Assembly (NCBI GenBank): GCA_040702975.1
Contig: CP159990.1
Coordinates: forward strand, 3,224,001 to 3,288,000
DNA length: 64,000 bases
Direction of reading: 5' to 3'
Origin: Roseburia hominis
Lineage (GTDB): Bacteria > Bacillota > Clostridia > Lachnospirales > Lachnospiraceae
The position numbers were made by a program, and so were the translations under genes. This document shows, in pieces, positions 9,833 through 19,480 of this stretch (position 1 is the first letter of the stretch; every line of letters begins with the position of its first letter). The notes below the pieces were generated by a model, which saw only the letters and a list, made by a program, of their open reading frames with translations, did not search any database and was not told the DNA's origin.

Positions 9833-9931
9833 ACTTTTTTTATTTTTCCTCCTCTTAATCGAGTAGGAAGAATTTCTTAATTATAAGAAATTACGACCTC
9901 TCACACCATATTGCGTAATCAAATTGATTCA

Positions 9932-9973
9932 TTGTGAAACGGCCGAATGGCCATACGGGATGCCCTTGGGTAC
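9932..9973 (+). repeat. Interspersed palindromic repeat A, copy 1
   Basis: Begins TTGTGAAACGGCCGAATGGC and continues with a GGGATGCCC segment; centre GGCC-GAAT-GGCC. Nearly identical copies occur at 19353-19395, 21614-21657 (inverted, coding) and 29992-30049 (inverted, coding). This copy lies in the intergenic stretch upstream of the arg operon. Confidence 0.85.
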
Positions 9974-9998
9974 AATCGGCTATCGTTTTATGAGTATG

Positions 9999-10070
9999 CG
10001 AAAACGCCCATGGTTAGGGCGTTTTTCGTAGTAGGGACTGCACCCTTGGAGGTGCAGTTATCGTTTTTTT
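9999..10070. terminator. Two tandem terminator-like hairpins
   Basis: First hairpin 9999-10029: GAAAACGCCC / GGGCGTTTTTC with a 7-base loop, symmetric and so usable in both directions. Second hairpin 10038-10057: CTGCACC / GGTGCAG followed by a T-rich tract ending in seven T. They separate the arg regulatory region from the nucleoside phosphorylase gene that ends at 10130. Confidence 0.6.
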
Positions 10071-10129
10071 GAATAGGGATTGTATGCTTTCCGTGAGTTC
10101 TGAGAGCAAAATTATAAACACATAACCCA

Positions 10130-10896
10130 TTACAATTTCTTTACAATCTCAACCGCACAGGAAATCAAATTATCCCGTATGTTCTTTTGCATATTCCAAT
10201 TTCGAGAATCCCACACCTCACCGCTTACATCATCACCAGCATATAGCAACTGGGCAAGCGGAATATCATAATATTGAGACACTGCAAAAAAGCTGCCGCT
10301 TCCATTTCCACAGTGATACAGCCCTCGTTTCGCCTTAATTCAATCTTGTCAGGTGTTTCTCTGTATATGGCATCGTTTGTCCATGTTTTTCCTGTTGTAA
10401 ATGGAATTCCCATTTGCTTCAAACTCGAAATGACAATTTCAACTGTCTCTTTATGACATTCAACTTCGCGAGATGGTTCTAAGTAATGATAGGATGTCCC
10501 CTCATCTCTAACAGCAGAGACCGGGATAATGATTTCTCCCACTTTACTGTCTTTTGTTAATGCCCCTGCTCCTCCACAAATTATGAACTTTTTGCATCCC
10601 ATAGCATATAGTTCTTCAAGCGTTACAGCCGCACCAGGCGCACCACAAAATGCCATCGTAATACAAAGTCTGTTTGTACCATATGCATACTCATAAATAG
10701 GTATGTCAAACACTTCTGAGTTAAGGTAACCGATGACAGGAAGATTGTTTTCCCGGGCATATCGATCCAGTTCCTTCCTGAAAAAAGTAATAACACATTT
10801 TTCCGGAAGACTTTTAGCCAGAAAATCCCCTGGTTGAATAATCGGATTTTTACTAGTATCAAATTCACATATGGGATATTTATTTTTTAATATCAT
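10130..10896 (-). CDS. Nucleoside phosphorylase (PNP/UDP family), frameshifted near the C-terminus
   Basis: Phosphorolysis of a purine or pyrimidine nucleoside is expected. Family marks include the phosphate/ribose segment KFIICGGAGALTKDSKVGEI and the ribose-contacting VEMEAAAF. After EMEAAAF the frame changes: a run of six A at 10286-10291 (six T in mRNA sense) should be seven. With one base more the protein continues as FFAVSQYYDIPLAQLLYAGD and ends at 10130 with 255 residues, the normal family length; without it translation stops at 10225 after 223 residues. Base composition is more AT-rich than the arg genes. It may be a real mutation or an assembly error. Confidence 0.8.
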
Positions 10897-11058
10897 GTCT
10901 TTTACCTCTTCAAATTATAAATAATGTTGAATCACTCTGTCTTTTGGCTTCTATTAGATTATTTTTATAAATTCCATTTCCATCTTTCATAGACCTCCAA
11001 AAACTTGAAGTTAACTGTCATCTTAAAACTTTTAATTTGTGCGCAAAAAGCCCCCGTA

Positions 11059-11466
11059 CTATTCTACAATATTCTCTATATAGCTGTAATCAATTTTTCC
11101 CTTTATGACAGAATAGAAAAACGGGTCTTTTCTAATCGTATCACCTGAATTGATAATAAAATTATTCCAATCATCTGCTTCATTACCATCGGATAGATAA
11201 ATAGTCAATTTGAAGCTATATCCAGTATAGCCAATAGATGGTTTTGACCTCTTTACTTCAACGTCATTCAAATTATCAATAATATATTGAATTTGCTCTT
11301 TGTCGGTAATGTGTGTTGTATTTCCACTATTTCCATTAAAAACAACAATTTCTTTAACTTCGTTATGATCTAAATTCATTAAGTCGATTGGAACATTATA
11401 CCAAACAGCAATGCCAACCAGAAGAATTACTACGACAGATAACAATATGACTATTTTCTTTTTCAT
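11059..11466 (-). CDS. Membrane-anchored small protein of unknown function
   Basis: A 135-residue protein with one N-terminal hydrophobic helix (IVILLSVVVILLVGIAVWY) after KKK, so it is probably anchored with the rest outside. The remainder is polar and resembles a small beta-rich domain (VFNGNSGNTTHITDKEQIQY). I do not recognise a family with certainty. The gene is AT-rich and lies in the accessory stretch between the arg and pro genes. Confidence 0.6.
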   Translation of the reverse strand: MKKKIVILLSVVVILLVGIAVWYNVPIDLMNLDHNEVKEIVVFNGNSGNTTHITDKEQIQYIIDNLNDVEVKRSKPSIGYTGYSFKLTIYLSDGNEADDWNNFIINSGDTIRKDPFFYSVIKGKIDYSYIENIVE

Positions 11467-11740
11467 GTCCGTTTATCTCCTTTGCCAATTCCGATTTATC
11501 TATCAAGCCCTCTGAAAATGTTGTATTTTCAAGGCGTTTCGCTTGTTTTGTGTTCTGTCCTTATGTATTTTCCCTTGTTTTTGCCCTTATGAGCCGAAAC
11601 AAGGGAATTCTAGTTATCTGAATACAAAATGCTTTTTCGGCGGGTAAAAGCCCTCGGCGTTTGAGAGCGAAATACACGCCTCGCACAAAAATATAATTTG
11701 TGCTCATGGTATTTCCGTCTTCGTCAGTGAAATGCGCTTT
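11467..11740. other. Non-coding AT-rich gap with a hairpin repeat
   Basis: No gene found. It contains an inverted repeat at 11571-11607 (TCCCTTGTTT / AAACAAGGGA). The 24-bp left part, TCCCTTGTTTTTGCCCTTAT plus GAG, recurs at 12567 in another hairpin. The pair flanks the HAD hydrolase gene and may mark a transferred segment. Confidence 0.5.
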
Positions 11741-12478
11741 TTATACTCTTATTCTCTCTAACAAATCTATCATCTCATTCCATCCGTGGATATGCAAGTG
11801 TTCACACTCAGGCACATGTTCAGTGGAGCGATCTTTGTAGTCTTTTTCCGTGTCATTATCATACCATACGGGGTAAATACCGACTTGCGACGCTCCTTCA
11901 ATATCTGCCTGCGGGTTATCACCACAATACCATACTTCATCGGCACAGACACCAGCTTTTTGTAAAGCAATATCGAACAAAATGCGATTAGGCTTTCGCA
12001 TAAGGTAATCACTCGAGGTCATAACGAACTCAAATTGATTCTCCGGCAATAATCTATTGAGCCGTTCAGTTAAAGCAGCTCCCGACCACAGAAGGTTACT
12101 GATGACAGCACTTCGTATGCCGTTTTCATTTATGTAATCAAGCATTTTATCAGCACCCGGCATAGTTTCGCCCTTAGAAGCACCGTTCCAAAAAACGGTT
12201 TCCATCTCAAGCGGCGTAAGTGAAAACTCAATTCCAAGATACTCATACAATACTTTGTCACCAACTTGACCGCATATATCATAGCCGATTTTACGAATGC
12301 TTTCGATATGTTTCCCGAAAATCAACTCCGCAGCTTTTCTGACATCCTCAAGAGTGTAGTTGTTAGGATTCTTCGTAGCATATTTCAGAAGTTCTGCATT
12401 GCCTCTAACGGAATCCCAACCGGGTTCATATAAAAGAGTATGTCCATAATCAAATATAATCATTTTAGGATATTTCAT
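11741..12478 (-). CDS. HAD-family hydrolase
   Basis: A 245-residue hydrolase of the haloacid dehalogenase superfamily, probably a small-molecule phosphatase. Motif I is IIFDYGHTLL (the first Asp is the nucleophile; the second is replaced by Gly-His, so DYGHT rather than DxDxT). Motif II is in AVISNLLWSG, and motif IV is VWYCGDNPQADIEGA. The start at 12478 is preferred over one 19 codons upstream because GGAGAAG precedes it. The absence of the usual second Asp in motif I suggests reduced or altered phosphatase activity. Confidence 0.8.
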   Translation of the reverse strand: MKYPKMIIFDYGHTLLYEPGWDSVRGNAELLKYATKNPNNYTLEDVRKAAELIFGKHIESIRKIGYDICGQVGDKVLYEYLGIEFSLTPLEMETVFWNGASKGETMPGADKMLDYINENGIRSAVISNLLWSGAALTERLNRLLPENQFEFVMTSSDYLMRKPNRILFDIALQKAGVCADEVWYCGDNPQADIEGASQVGIYPVWYDNDTEKDYKDRSTEHVPECEHLHIHGWNEMIDLLERIRV

Positions 12479-12822
12479 TTGGCTTCTCCTCTTACATAAT
12501 GCATTTGCATACGCGGTACATTTTTCAATTGCCACACGCTGCTATAGCCTGTTATTAGATTTTTCTTCCCTTGTTTTTGCCCTTATGAGGTAGCGAGGGA
12601 AGCATAAACACAAGTGAAATCGTATAAATGGATAAGGCTAACATATTGCGATAAATCCTTTGTTTGGGGGCGTTTTGGAGGATTTTATTAAAGCCCTATG
12701 AGGGGCAGTAACCGCTTATGAAATCATGGTTTTCAAATTCCGATTTTTCCAGTTCATGAAACAAAATTTTCTAATCATTTTTACTCGCAAAGAAATATCT
12801 TTATTTTCCGCTATACCACATT
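12479..12822. other. Non-coding gap with second copy of the hairpin repeat
   Basis: No gene found. At 12567-12602 a hairpin TTCCCT / AGGGAA contains the same TTGTTTTTGCCCTTATGAG stretch as at 11571. The rest looks like degraded sequence. Confidence 0.45.
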
Positions 12823-14508
12823 TTATTTCCCAATAAGAATTTCCTTCCCCTGGAAGGCAAAACCATATTTTCGTATATTCTCCTCCGGTATTCCCCTGGC
12901 AAGAAGCGCAACTTCATATTTCTTGTCCTCAATTTGCTTAAGGGCGGCCTTCACCGTATCCTGTAAATCCTTTTCCTCCACCTGATCCTGAACCTTGAAC
13001 TCAAGAATCATTGCAGTATCTGCATGATTTTTAGGTTCCAGCATCACATCGTATCTCCCAAATCCACTTTCCCGATTGGAGGTCACCCCATAGCGGTCTT
13101 CCAGTTCTACAACAAGTCCCAGAACAAAACCATGATAGAATCGCTCTGGTTCCCTCTCCGCTGACATCTTATTGCCGCTATCAAAGAAACTGAACGTTGC
13201 CTGCGCGACCCGGTTCATATATACATTCATCGCTCTGACATCGTCCTGCAAAAGCGCTTTGATGAAGTCATTATATCCACTGTCGTAGTCTGAGAACCAG
13301 CCATGTATCATATCTCCGAACATGATCCGCACTTCTTTATTGGTAAGCGCAAGTTTATAATAACTGCGCCCCGTCTGTTCTACGAATCGCGTCCCCTTCA
13401 CTTTTAAATATCCCGTCGCAAGCAGAAGACTCCAGATCGCACTTTCCTTCACGAACAGTTGGTCATACACAATCTGTTCATCTAATACGACTTCAATTTC
13501 TTCCCCACGGATCAACGCTTCAAAATTCTGCTTGATATCCTTGCTGCCCTCGCGAATCACCTTTCCCGCCAGGCCGTTCGAACTGGTATTTGCCCAATAT
13601 GCACCCAATTTACCGGTACTTAAATAATTTAAAATAGACCACGGATTATAAATGTCTGTATGGCTCCCAAATGTAAAGCCATCGTACCAGCTTTTTACTT
13701 CCTGCATTTTGTCAGATAATCCGTATTCTTTTAATATATTTTGCACTTCTGTTTCCGTAAAACCGAAACAATCTGCATATTCCTCCGAAGTAGTCGTGAC
13801 CACCTTTAAATTATTCAGATCCGAGAAAATAGACTCTTTACTGATCCGGGTGATTCCGGTCAGAATCGCACGCTCCAGGTAAGTATTTCCCTTAAAGGTC
13901 GCATTGAACAGATTTCTGATAAATGCCGAAAGCTGCTCCCAGTATCCGTTTACGAAAGACTCCTGCATCGGTGTATCATACTCATCTAACAGAATAATCA
14001 CCTTTTTCCCGTAATAACGATACAAATATGCAGATAATTGCTGCAAGGACAAAGACGCTTCATAATCCGGCATATCTGCCGACACTCTCTGAAATTCTTC
14101 CTTTTCACTCTAACTTAGCAATTCTCCTTCCAAAAGGAAACTATACCGACGGTATAACAGCTGAATGATCTTACAGATTTTTTTCTTTGTTTCCTCATAA
14201 CTGGTTTCCTTTATATTGGAAAAGCTGAGGGAGATCACCGGATAGCTTCCCTGTAATTTGCGGTAAACTTCCTCCTGCCAAACAGCAAGTCCCAGGAACA
14301 GCTCGCTCCCGGCGCACTCCACGGAAAAGAACTGTTCCACCATACTCATCGTAAGTGTCTTTCCAAATCTTCTCGGCCGGGCAATCAGCGTCACCCGGTC
14401 CCTGCGTTCCCACCATTCCTTAATAAATCTGGTCTTGTCAATATAAAACAATTGATTCCTGATCAGATCCTCAAATTCCTGATATCCTATCGATACGGTC
14501 CGTGCCAT
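12823..14508 (-). pseudogene. AAA-ATPase-like / PD-(D/E)XK (DUF1703-type) protein split by an in-frame stop
   Basis: The family joins an N-terminal AAA-ATPase-like domain (LIARPRRFGKTLTMSMVEQF, a Walker-A-like RRFGKT, and IILLDEYDTPMQ, a Walker B) to a C-terminal PD-(D/E)XK nuclease-like domain (ESGFGRYDVMLEP and AMILEFKVQ). The start at 14508 follows an AAAGGAAAG site. The frame is continuous for 562 codons except for one TAG at 14110-14112, between EGELLS and SEKEEFQRVS. There is no frameshift, so a single nonsense change has split an otherwise family-length gene. Function of these proteins is unknown; defence or mobile-element roles have been suggested. Confidence 0.8.
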
Positions 14509-14586
14509 AAAACCACTTTCCTTTCCCTGCCTGCGCGTCACATTCGTAGTTTTATTATAGCCGAATTCTACCCAAATCACAACCAA

Positions 14587-15831
14587 TTATCGAATCTGTC
14601 CATTCCCAAATATCACGTATTTTGTCGTCGTCAGCGCCTTAAGCCCCATCGGTCCTCTGGCATGGAGTTTCTGCGTACTGATGCCGATCTCTGCTCCAAA
14701 TCCGAATTCATTTCCGTCCGTAAATCTGGTGGAGGCATTAACATACACTGCCGCCGCATCGACCCGCTCCTGAAAATACAGTGCATGCGCATAATCCTTT
14801 GTGATGATGGCTTCAGAATGTCCCGTATTATAATGGTTGATATGCTCCACCGCCTCCTCGATGGAATCCACCACTTTCACGGAAATGATCGCGTCCAGAT
14901 ATTCTTTTCCCCAGTCTTCCTCGGTCGCCCGCTTAATCCATGGCTCGGCTATTCTTGCCCGCTCGTCGCCGCGTACCTCCACATTTTTCGCGAACAGTCT
15001 CTTGCAAATAACCGGAATCGCCTCCCTAGCGATGTCCTTATGTATGACCAGAGACTCGCATGCATTACATACGCCCAAACGCTGCGTTTTTGCATTTTCA
15101 ATAATATCGGCAGCCATTTGGACATCTGCAAATTCATCTACATAAATATGGCAGTTTCCCGTTCCGGTCTCAATGACGGGAACCGTGCTGTTAGCCACCA
15201 CCGACTGGATCAGCCCTGCGCCCCCGCGGGGAATCAGCACGTCCAGATACTCGTTCATTCTCATCATTTCCGTGGCGGCTTCATGGCTGGTGCCCTCCAC
15301 TAACAGGACCGCGTCTTCCGGAAGTCCCTCTTTTTTCAGTGTTTCCCTGATACAACTGACGATCGCCCTATTGGATTTATTCGCATCGCTGCCGCCCCGA
15401 AGTACTGTCACATTTCCTGTTTTGAAACACAACCCGAAGGCGTCTGCCGTCACATTCGGCCGGGCCTCGTAAATGATGCCAACCACCCCGAGGGGTACCC
15501 TCCTGGTTCCGATCTGGAGACCATTTGGCCTTACGGTCATGGAAACCGTCTCTCCGATTGGGTCAGGAAGGGCCGCGATCTGTCTGAGGCCGTTTGCCAT
15601 ATCCCGAATCCGTCTCTTGTCAAGGACCAGACGATCAATAAGCGGGGCGCTCATATTTTTCTCATGCGCGAACACGATGTCCAACAGGTTTTCTTCTATT
15701 ATATAGTCTGCTTTCTTTTCCAGAGAGTCCGCCACGGCCAGAAGCCCTCTCTCCTTTTCTTTCATTCCCAGATACATGACTTTCTTTTCCGCTTCTTTTG
15801 CCTGCATTCCTAACTGTTTTACATATTGCAT
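14587..15831 (-). CDS. proA: Glutamate-5-semialdehyde dehydrogenase (gamma-glutamyl phosphate reductase)
   Basis: Second step of proline synthesis, NADPH-dependent. The 414-residue protein belongs to the aldehyde-dehydrogenase superfamily. The catalytic Cys is in [17 protein letters not shown], and the cofactor region includes [19 protein letters not shown]. The start overlaps the end of proB by 13 bp, so the two are translationally coupled. Confidence 0.96.
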   Translation of the reverse strand: MQYVKQLGMQAKEAEKKVMYLGMKEKERGLLAVADSLEKKADYIIEENLLDIVFAHEKNMSAPLIDRLVLDKRRIRDMANGLRQIAALPDPIGETVSMTVRPNGLQIGTRRVPLGVVGIIYEARPNVTADAFGLCFKTGNVTVLRGGSDANKSNRAIVSCIRETLKKEGLPEDAVLLVEGTSHEAATEMMRMNEYLDVLIPRGGAGLIQSVVANSTVPVIETGTGNCHIYVDEFADVQMAADIIENAKTQRLGVCNACESLVIHKDIAREAIPVICKRLFAKNVEVRGDERARIAEPWIKRATEEDWGKEYLDAIISVKVVDSIEEAVEHINHYNTGHSEAIITKDYAHALYFQERVDAAAVYVNASTRFTDGNEFGFGAEIGISTQKLHARGPMGLKALTTTKYVIFGNGQIR

Positions 15832-16745
15832 GCTGCCTTCCTCCTATCTGTATTTCTATACTCCATTTTTCTGCGATGCTTCGCAGGTCTCCGGTAGGGT
15901 TCCCTCTCCGGCGCCAGTTCATTTTCCCCGTCATACTGATGCTCCTTGGAAAGGAATAAAGTCCCTACCTTTTTTCCTGCCATGATGTCATTAATTGCAT
16001 AAATGTTATCTCCGTTCGCGATGACCATATCGGCCCCGGCCTCCGTGGCAATCTTGGCGGCCTCGATCTTTGTCGCCATCCCCCCGGTTCCAAGCTCGCT
16101 TCCTACTCCTTTTCCCATCTCTTCCAGAGCCGGATCGATCCGGTTCACGGTATGCACGAACCGGGCATTTGGATTCTTGCGGGGATCGTCCGTGTAAAGA
16201 CCTTCGATATCCGACATCATAATCAGGAGATCCGCCCCTACAAGTGCCGCCACATCTGCCGACATGGTATCGTTATCTCCGAAATTCCCGTAGCTGTCTT
16301 CGTCCACCGAGATGGCGTCATTTGCATTTACAATCGGCACCACATTCATCTCCAAAAGTTCCTCAAAGGTGCGCTTCGCATGGTTCCGGCAGTTCTCGCT
16401 GTACACTGATTCCTTGGTAAGGAGCACCTGCGCGGTAAGCTGGCTGTACTCTGCAAAAAATTTCTCATAAATCATCATCAGTCTTCCCTGCCCGACAGCC
16501 GCACAGGCCTGTTTTACCGCTCCCCTGGGCCTGCCTTCAATTCCGAGGACGTTCTTTCCGATCCCCACGGCGCCGGAGGAGACCACGATGACCTCTTTGC
16601 CTTTATTTCGAAGATTGATCAGAATCCGCACAAATTTTTCCAGCTTATCCAGGTTAATGTTCCCTGTTTTCTCGTAGGTCACTGTAGAAGTTCCTACCTT
16701 AATCACAATTCTTTTTTTCTCCCGCAATGCTGCTCTAAGTTCCAT
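15819..16745 (-). CDS. proB: Glutamate 5-kinase, 5' end displaced by an IS110 insertion
   Basis: First step of proline synthesis. The amino-acid-kinase core is intact: [52 protein letters not shown] and [15 protein letters not shown]. There is no PUA domain; the end carries a basic low-complexity tail ([19 protein letters not shown]). The ATG at 16745 is the first plausible start left. The IS110 core at 16761 separates it from a native GTG start at 18286-18288 that has AGGAG 7 bases upstream. Joining the two flanks gives the in-frame product [17 protein letters not shown]. Expression now depends on the residual AAAGGA site and on some promoter inside or beyond the element. Confidence 0.9.
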   Translation of the reverse strand: MELRAALREKKRIVIKVGTSTVTYEKTGNINLDKLEKFVRILINLRNKGKEVIVVSSGAVGIGKNVLGIEGRPRGAVKQACAAVGQGRLMMIYEKFFAEYSQLTAQVLLTKESVYSENCRNHAKRTFEELLEMNVVPIVNANDAISVDEDSYGNFGDNDTMSADVAALVGADLLIMMSDIEGLYTDDPRKNPNARFVHTVNRIDPALEEMGKGVGSELGTGGMATKIEAAKIATEAGADMVIANGDNIYAINDIMAGKKVGTLFLSKEHQYDGENELAPEREPYRRPAKHRRKMEYRNTDRRKAACNM

Positions 16746-16802
16746 GGTTTTTATCATTCCTTTCGCTTCGCTCAAGGCACAAACAAGACATGAAAAAGCT
16801 TG

Positions 16803-16831
16803 TTGTGTCTCTCCTCCACTTTGTTTATAAT
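16803..16831 (+). promoter_or_regulatory. Promoter in the left end of decayed IS110
   Basis: TTGTGT (16803-16808), 17-base spacer, TATAAT (16826-16831). The intact copy has TTGGAC-17-TATAAT at the same place. Confidence 0.7.
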
Positions 16832-16837
16832 GGTCTT

Positions 16838-17030
16838 AGGAATAGCAATACACTACAGAGCACGGAAGGAGGAGTGGCGAATTTATTTCGACCCCGTATG
16901 GTTATATGTGCCGTCATCCTTTCAAGCACAAACAAGTGGGACTTTGAGCCCGGACTCTTATCATTGGTAATAAACCATGTTTATTCAGTCGCAGGATGAC
17001 AGTCAATGTTGCTATTCCTTTTTATTAAGG
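16838..17030 (+). ncRNA. Predicted IS110 bridge RNA, decayed copy
   Basis: The stretch between promoter and transposase folds on paper. A basal stem GGAATAGCAA (16839-16848) pairs perfectly with TTGCTATTCC (17009-17018); an inner stem GTCATCC (16913-16919) pairs with GGATGAC (16994-17000). Both stems are also formed by different bases in the other copy. The first loop has GAGTGG (16872-16877), complementary with wobbles to the left target CATTC, and TTTATTT (16882-16888), identical to the right target flank after the CT core. This matches bridge RNAs of IS110 recombinases, which carry one guide for each side and strand of the target. Confidence 0.65.
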
Positions 17031-17041
17031 TGGTGATACTT

Positions 17042-18201
17042 ATGATGAAGTTAAAATACTCCATCTGCTGTGGGCTTGATGTCCACAAAAACGTTATCGT
17101 TGCAACCATTGTAACTACCAATTCAGACGGAATATCCGAATATAACCAGAAATCCTTTTCCACCATCAATTCGGATATCCGGAAGTTTCACGACTGGCTT
17201 ATCGGGAATTCAAGGGTAAGAAAACGGACAAAAAAGATTCCAAATGGATTGCCGACCTCTACAAATTTGACCTTGTCAGGTGCTCCTTTATCCCTCCAAA
17301 AGATTTTCGACAGCTCCGGGAAATCACAAGATACCGTTTTAAGCTGGTCTGCATGAAATCTTCGGAGAAGAACCGCATCCAGAACTGCATGACGGTTTCT
17401 AATGTTGGTATTGCCAGCGTACTGTCGGACCCTTTTGGCAAAACGGCAACCGAAATCATGTCTTACCTGCTGGAGCATACCGCTGATAGCATTGATGAAA
17501 AAGCCGTCCGCAAACTTATAAAAAAGGGTGCAAAAGCCAAGTCTGATGAAATCATTGAGGCTATTAAAGGCTACCGCATTGAAACAGACCAGGCCAAAAA
17601 GCTGGAACTTGCCCGCGGACATCTGGAATATCTGGATGATATGATTACCCAGACCGATGTAGAGCTCTATGTCCGCATAAAACCTTATTATGAATTTGTC
17701 GAATTCGTAAACACCATGCCAGGCATGACGGAATTGAGTTCTGCCATTGTACTTGCTGAAACAGGTGTAGACATGGACATCTTTGATGATGCCAAACACC
17801 TTTGTTCCTGGTGTGGTCTTTCCCCTGCGAACAATGAATCCGCCGGCAAGAAAAAAACTGTCCGAATTTCTAAAGCGGGCGATTATCTGAAACCAATGAT
17901 GGTACAGTGTGCCCTTGCTGCAATCAAAAGCAAAAAACAGCCCTATTTTGCAATCAAGTATGGCAGGCTTAAAAAGCGCCGTGGCCACAAGAAAGCAATT
18001 ATTGCAATCGCAAGAATGATGATGGTCTGTATTTACCATATGGTATCTGAAAAGAAGCCATTTACGCCTACTGACTATGAGGAATTGGTGAATCCCCAAA
18101 ACCATGTGGAACGCGTTGTTCTAAATGAAAGCAATGTTTTCGCTTACCTTGAAAGCCTTGGTTATGATAGCTCTAAATTAGTAAAACGCAACGATAACTA
18201 A
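17042..18201 (+). pseudogene. IS110-family transposase with internal deletion and frameshift
   Basis: Starts MMKLKYSICCGLDVHKNV after AAGGTGGTG. Near 17215 the frame changes and, compared with the intact copy, about 88 bases are missing, including the catalytic Glu segment equivalent to MESTGKYW. The remainder, from KKTDKKDSKWIADL to the end at 18201, is well preserved (WCGLSPANNESAGKKKTVRI near the catalytic Ser). It cannot make an active DEDD/Ser recombinase. Confidence 0.9.
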
Positions 18202-18285
18202 TTCTTATTCAGTTTTATTGAATATTGTAAAAATGTGGGGATTATGTCCCCTTATTTAAGTGCTGCCAAAATCTACTTTATTTTT

Positions 18286-18397
18286 CACTCTTCTTCTCCT
18301 TTTTCTAGTTTAATTTCAAATGTTCATAGAGTTTCTTCCTATAAGATTTCGCTGTTTTCTCTTGTCATAGCATAATCCTGCAAAAATGTTATCCCAA
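18286..18397 (-). promoter_or_regulatory. Stranded native proB promoter, ribosome binding site and GTG start
   Basis: Right of the IS110, reading on the minus strand: TTGGGA (18392-18397), 17 bases, TATGCT (18369-18374), then AGGAG (18296-18300) and GTG (18286-18288). The following codons run into the IS core and continue in-frame in proB on the other side. This is the start region proB lost. Confidence 0.7.
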
Positions 18398-18414
18398 ACA
18401 GATATCCGCCATAC

Positions 18415-18483
18415 CTTCACTTAGGTATGCTTGGCAACCGGGATGAACGTCCACTGGACGTTCACTTAGGCATGCATGGCAAC
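18415..18483 (+). repeat. Interspersed repeat B, one partial and one full copy
   Basis: 18415-18437 is only the tail (TTCACTTAGGTATGCTTGGC plus AAC). The full copy at 18438-18483 has stem TGAACGTCC, loop ACT, stem GGACGTTCA and tail TTAGGCATGCATGGCAAC. Other copies: 18902, 46152, 48921. Confidence 0.8.
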
Positions 18484-18486
18484 AGA

Positions 18487-18530
18487 AAAAGCAAGGGAAA
18501 CGTATCCAGTTATACTGTACCCTTGCTTTC
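18487..18530. terminator. Terminator-like hairpin after repeat B
   Basis: GCAAGGG (18491-18497) pairs with CCCTTGC (18520-18526), with an A-run before and a T-rich run after. It works in either direction. Confidence 0.55.
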
Positions 18531-18901
18531 GCTTTCTTATTTGGATTATGTTATCTGAGAATGCATTCTCTGAACTTTCTATAATTCAAGAAACTTCCCT
18601 ATCCGCTTTCGAATACGATGAGATGTCCCACAGACTTTATCTTCTTCCTATCGCATGGTAGCACTCATGCGACTTGCTGTGGAAATACCTCATAGGATCT
18701 CCTTCCCAATCCCTCATACATACTTTCCTATGAATCAGCTCCCTCACTTATCCATACTCTTTACGAAATCATCATAATGAGAAACTCTGGCTATCGTTAC
18801 CCGCCTATATTTAATTGTCCACTATGTGCGTCCCCAGGGGACACGGTCGACACGGAACAAAAGCGAGGGACGGTAAGCCCATCACCGAAGACTTCATGGA
18901 A

Positions 18902-18948
18902 GCCGGGATGAATGTCCACTGTACATTCACTTGGGTATGCTTGGCAAC
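18902..18948 (+). repeat. Interspersed repeat B, third copy
   Basis: Stem TGAATGTCC, loop ACT, stem GTACATTCA (one mismatch), tail TTGGGTATGCTTGGCAAC. Immediately upstream, at 18826-18901, is another GC-rich patch with the palindrome GTCCCCAGGGGAC, perhaps a further repeat type. Confidence 0.75.
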
Positions 18949-19190
18949 AAAGACCACACTGCTCATCTGCAGCAGCGCAGGAACGAAAGTATATATGCAG
19001 TTATTATTCATTTTATACATATTCCCCATAACGTTCTCTCCTTTGCCATTTTACCACGATAAAGCGTTTCTTTCGTTCTATTTTACAGATTATTCAACAA
19101 ATGTCAAGCATTTTTTCCGAATATATTGTACTTTCACAAAACTCTTCTTAAAATATCCTGCATATTTTGAAATACTCCTCTTTTACGTTT

Positions 19191-19301
19191 ATGCATATTT
19201 TATGTATACCGCTTTGTTTTATGCATGTTTTTGCATATAATTAACATTTTTGAAAGTTTTATCAATTTTATATTGCATAATTATAAGTTATAGTGTATAG
19301 T
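19191..19301 (+). promoter_or_regulatory. argG promoter with ArgR-like boxes
   Basis: Promoter: TTGCAT (19273-19278), 17 bases, TATAGT (19296-19301). Box-like palindromes lie at 19191-19207 (ATGCATATTTTATGTAT), 19221-19241 (ATGCATGTTTTTGCATATAA plus T) and 19273-19289 (TTGCATAATTATAAGTT). The last overlaps the -35 and shares its core with the box at the arg operon, indicating shared ArgR control. Confidence 0.65.
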
Positions 19302-19352
19302 GTTTCATGTACTGATTGAGAACCCCGCAGATAACTGTCCGTACAACATACC

Positions 19353-19395
19353 TTGTGAAACGGCCGAATGGCCATACGGGATGCCCTTTGGGTAC
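19353..19395 (+). repeat. Interspersed palindromic repeat A, copy 2, in the argG leader
   Basis: Starts TTGTGAAACGGCCGAATGGC and ends CCCTTTGGGTAC. It lies between the argG promoter and its ribosome binding site, so it is transcribed in the leader mRNA. Confidence 0.85.
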
Positions 19396-19480
19396 ACCTA
19401 TTTATCATCTTTATATGATGGGTATCGGACAGATCACTCTCGCGAGAATAGAAAATAAGATTTTTTAGGAGGCAATACAT

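Larger units (their letters stand above)
16761..18274 (+). mobile_element. IS110-family element, decayed copy
   Basis: About 1.5 kb, bounded by CT dinucleotides at 16761-16762 and 18273-18274. The left end CTTTCGC..GCTCAAGGCACAAA matches the intact copy at 25646. The right end (GTGCTGCCAAAATCT) partly matches that copy's GTGATGCCTAAAA. Removing it fuses the upstream half of proB (right flank) to proB in-frame, supporting the boundaries. The transposase inside has lost an internal segment, so the element is not autonomous. Confidence 0.75.
18398..18810. other. Non-coding stretch between IS110 and the argG region
   Basis: Apart from repeat B copies and a terminator-like hairpin (18487-18530) I see no gene. 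Short open frames here begin inside repeat B and have no family likeness. Confidence 0.5.

Noticed and set aside
14110..14112. TAG read as pyrrolysine
   Set aside because: No pyl genes are visible and the protein family has no known pyrrolysine; a nonsense mutation is simpler.
16790..16999. Open frame in the left end of the decayed IS110
   Set aside because: It overlaps the predicted bridge RNA, is not shared with the intact copy and has no ribosome binding site.
18815..19240. 141-codon open frame before argG
   Set aside because: It starts in repeat-like sequence, reads through repeat B and the argG regulatory region, and resembles no protein.
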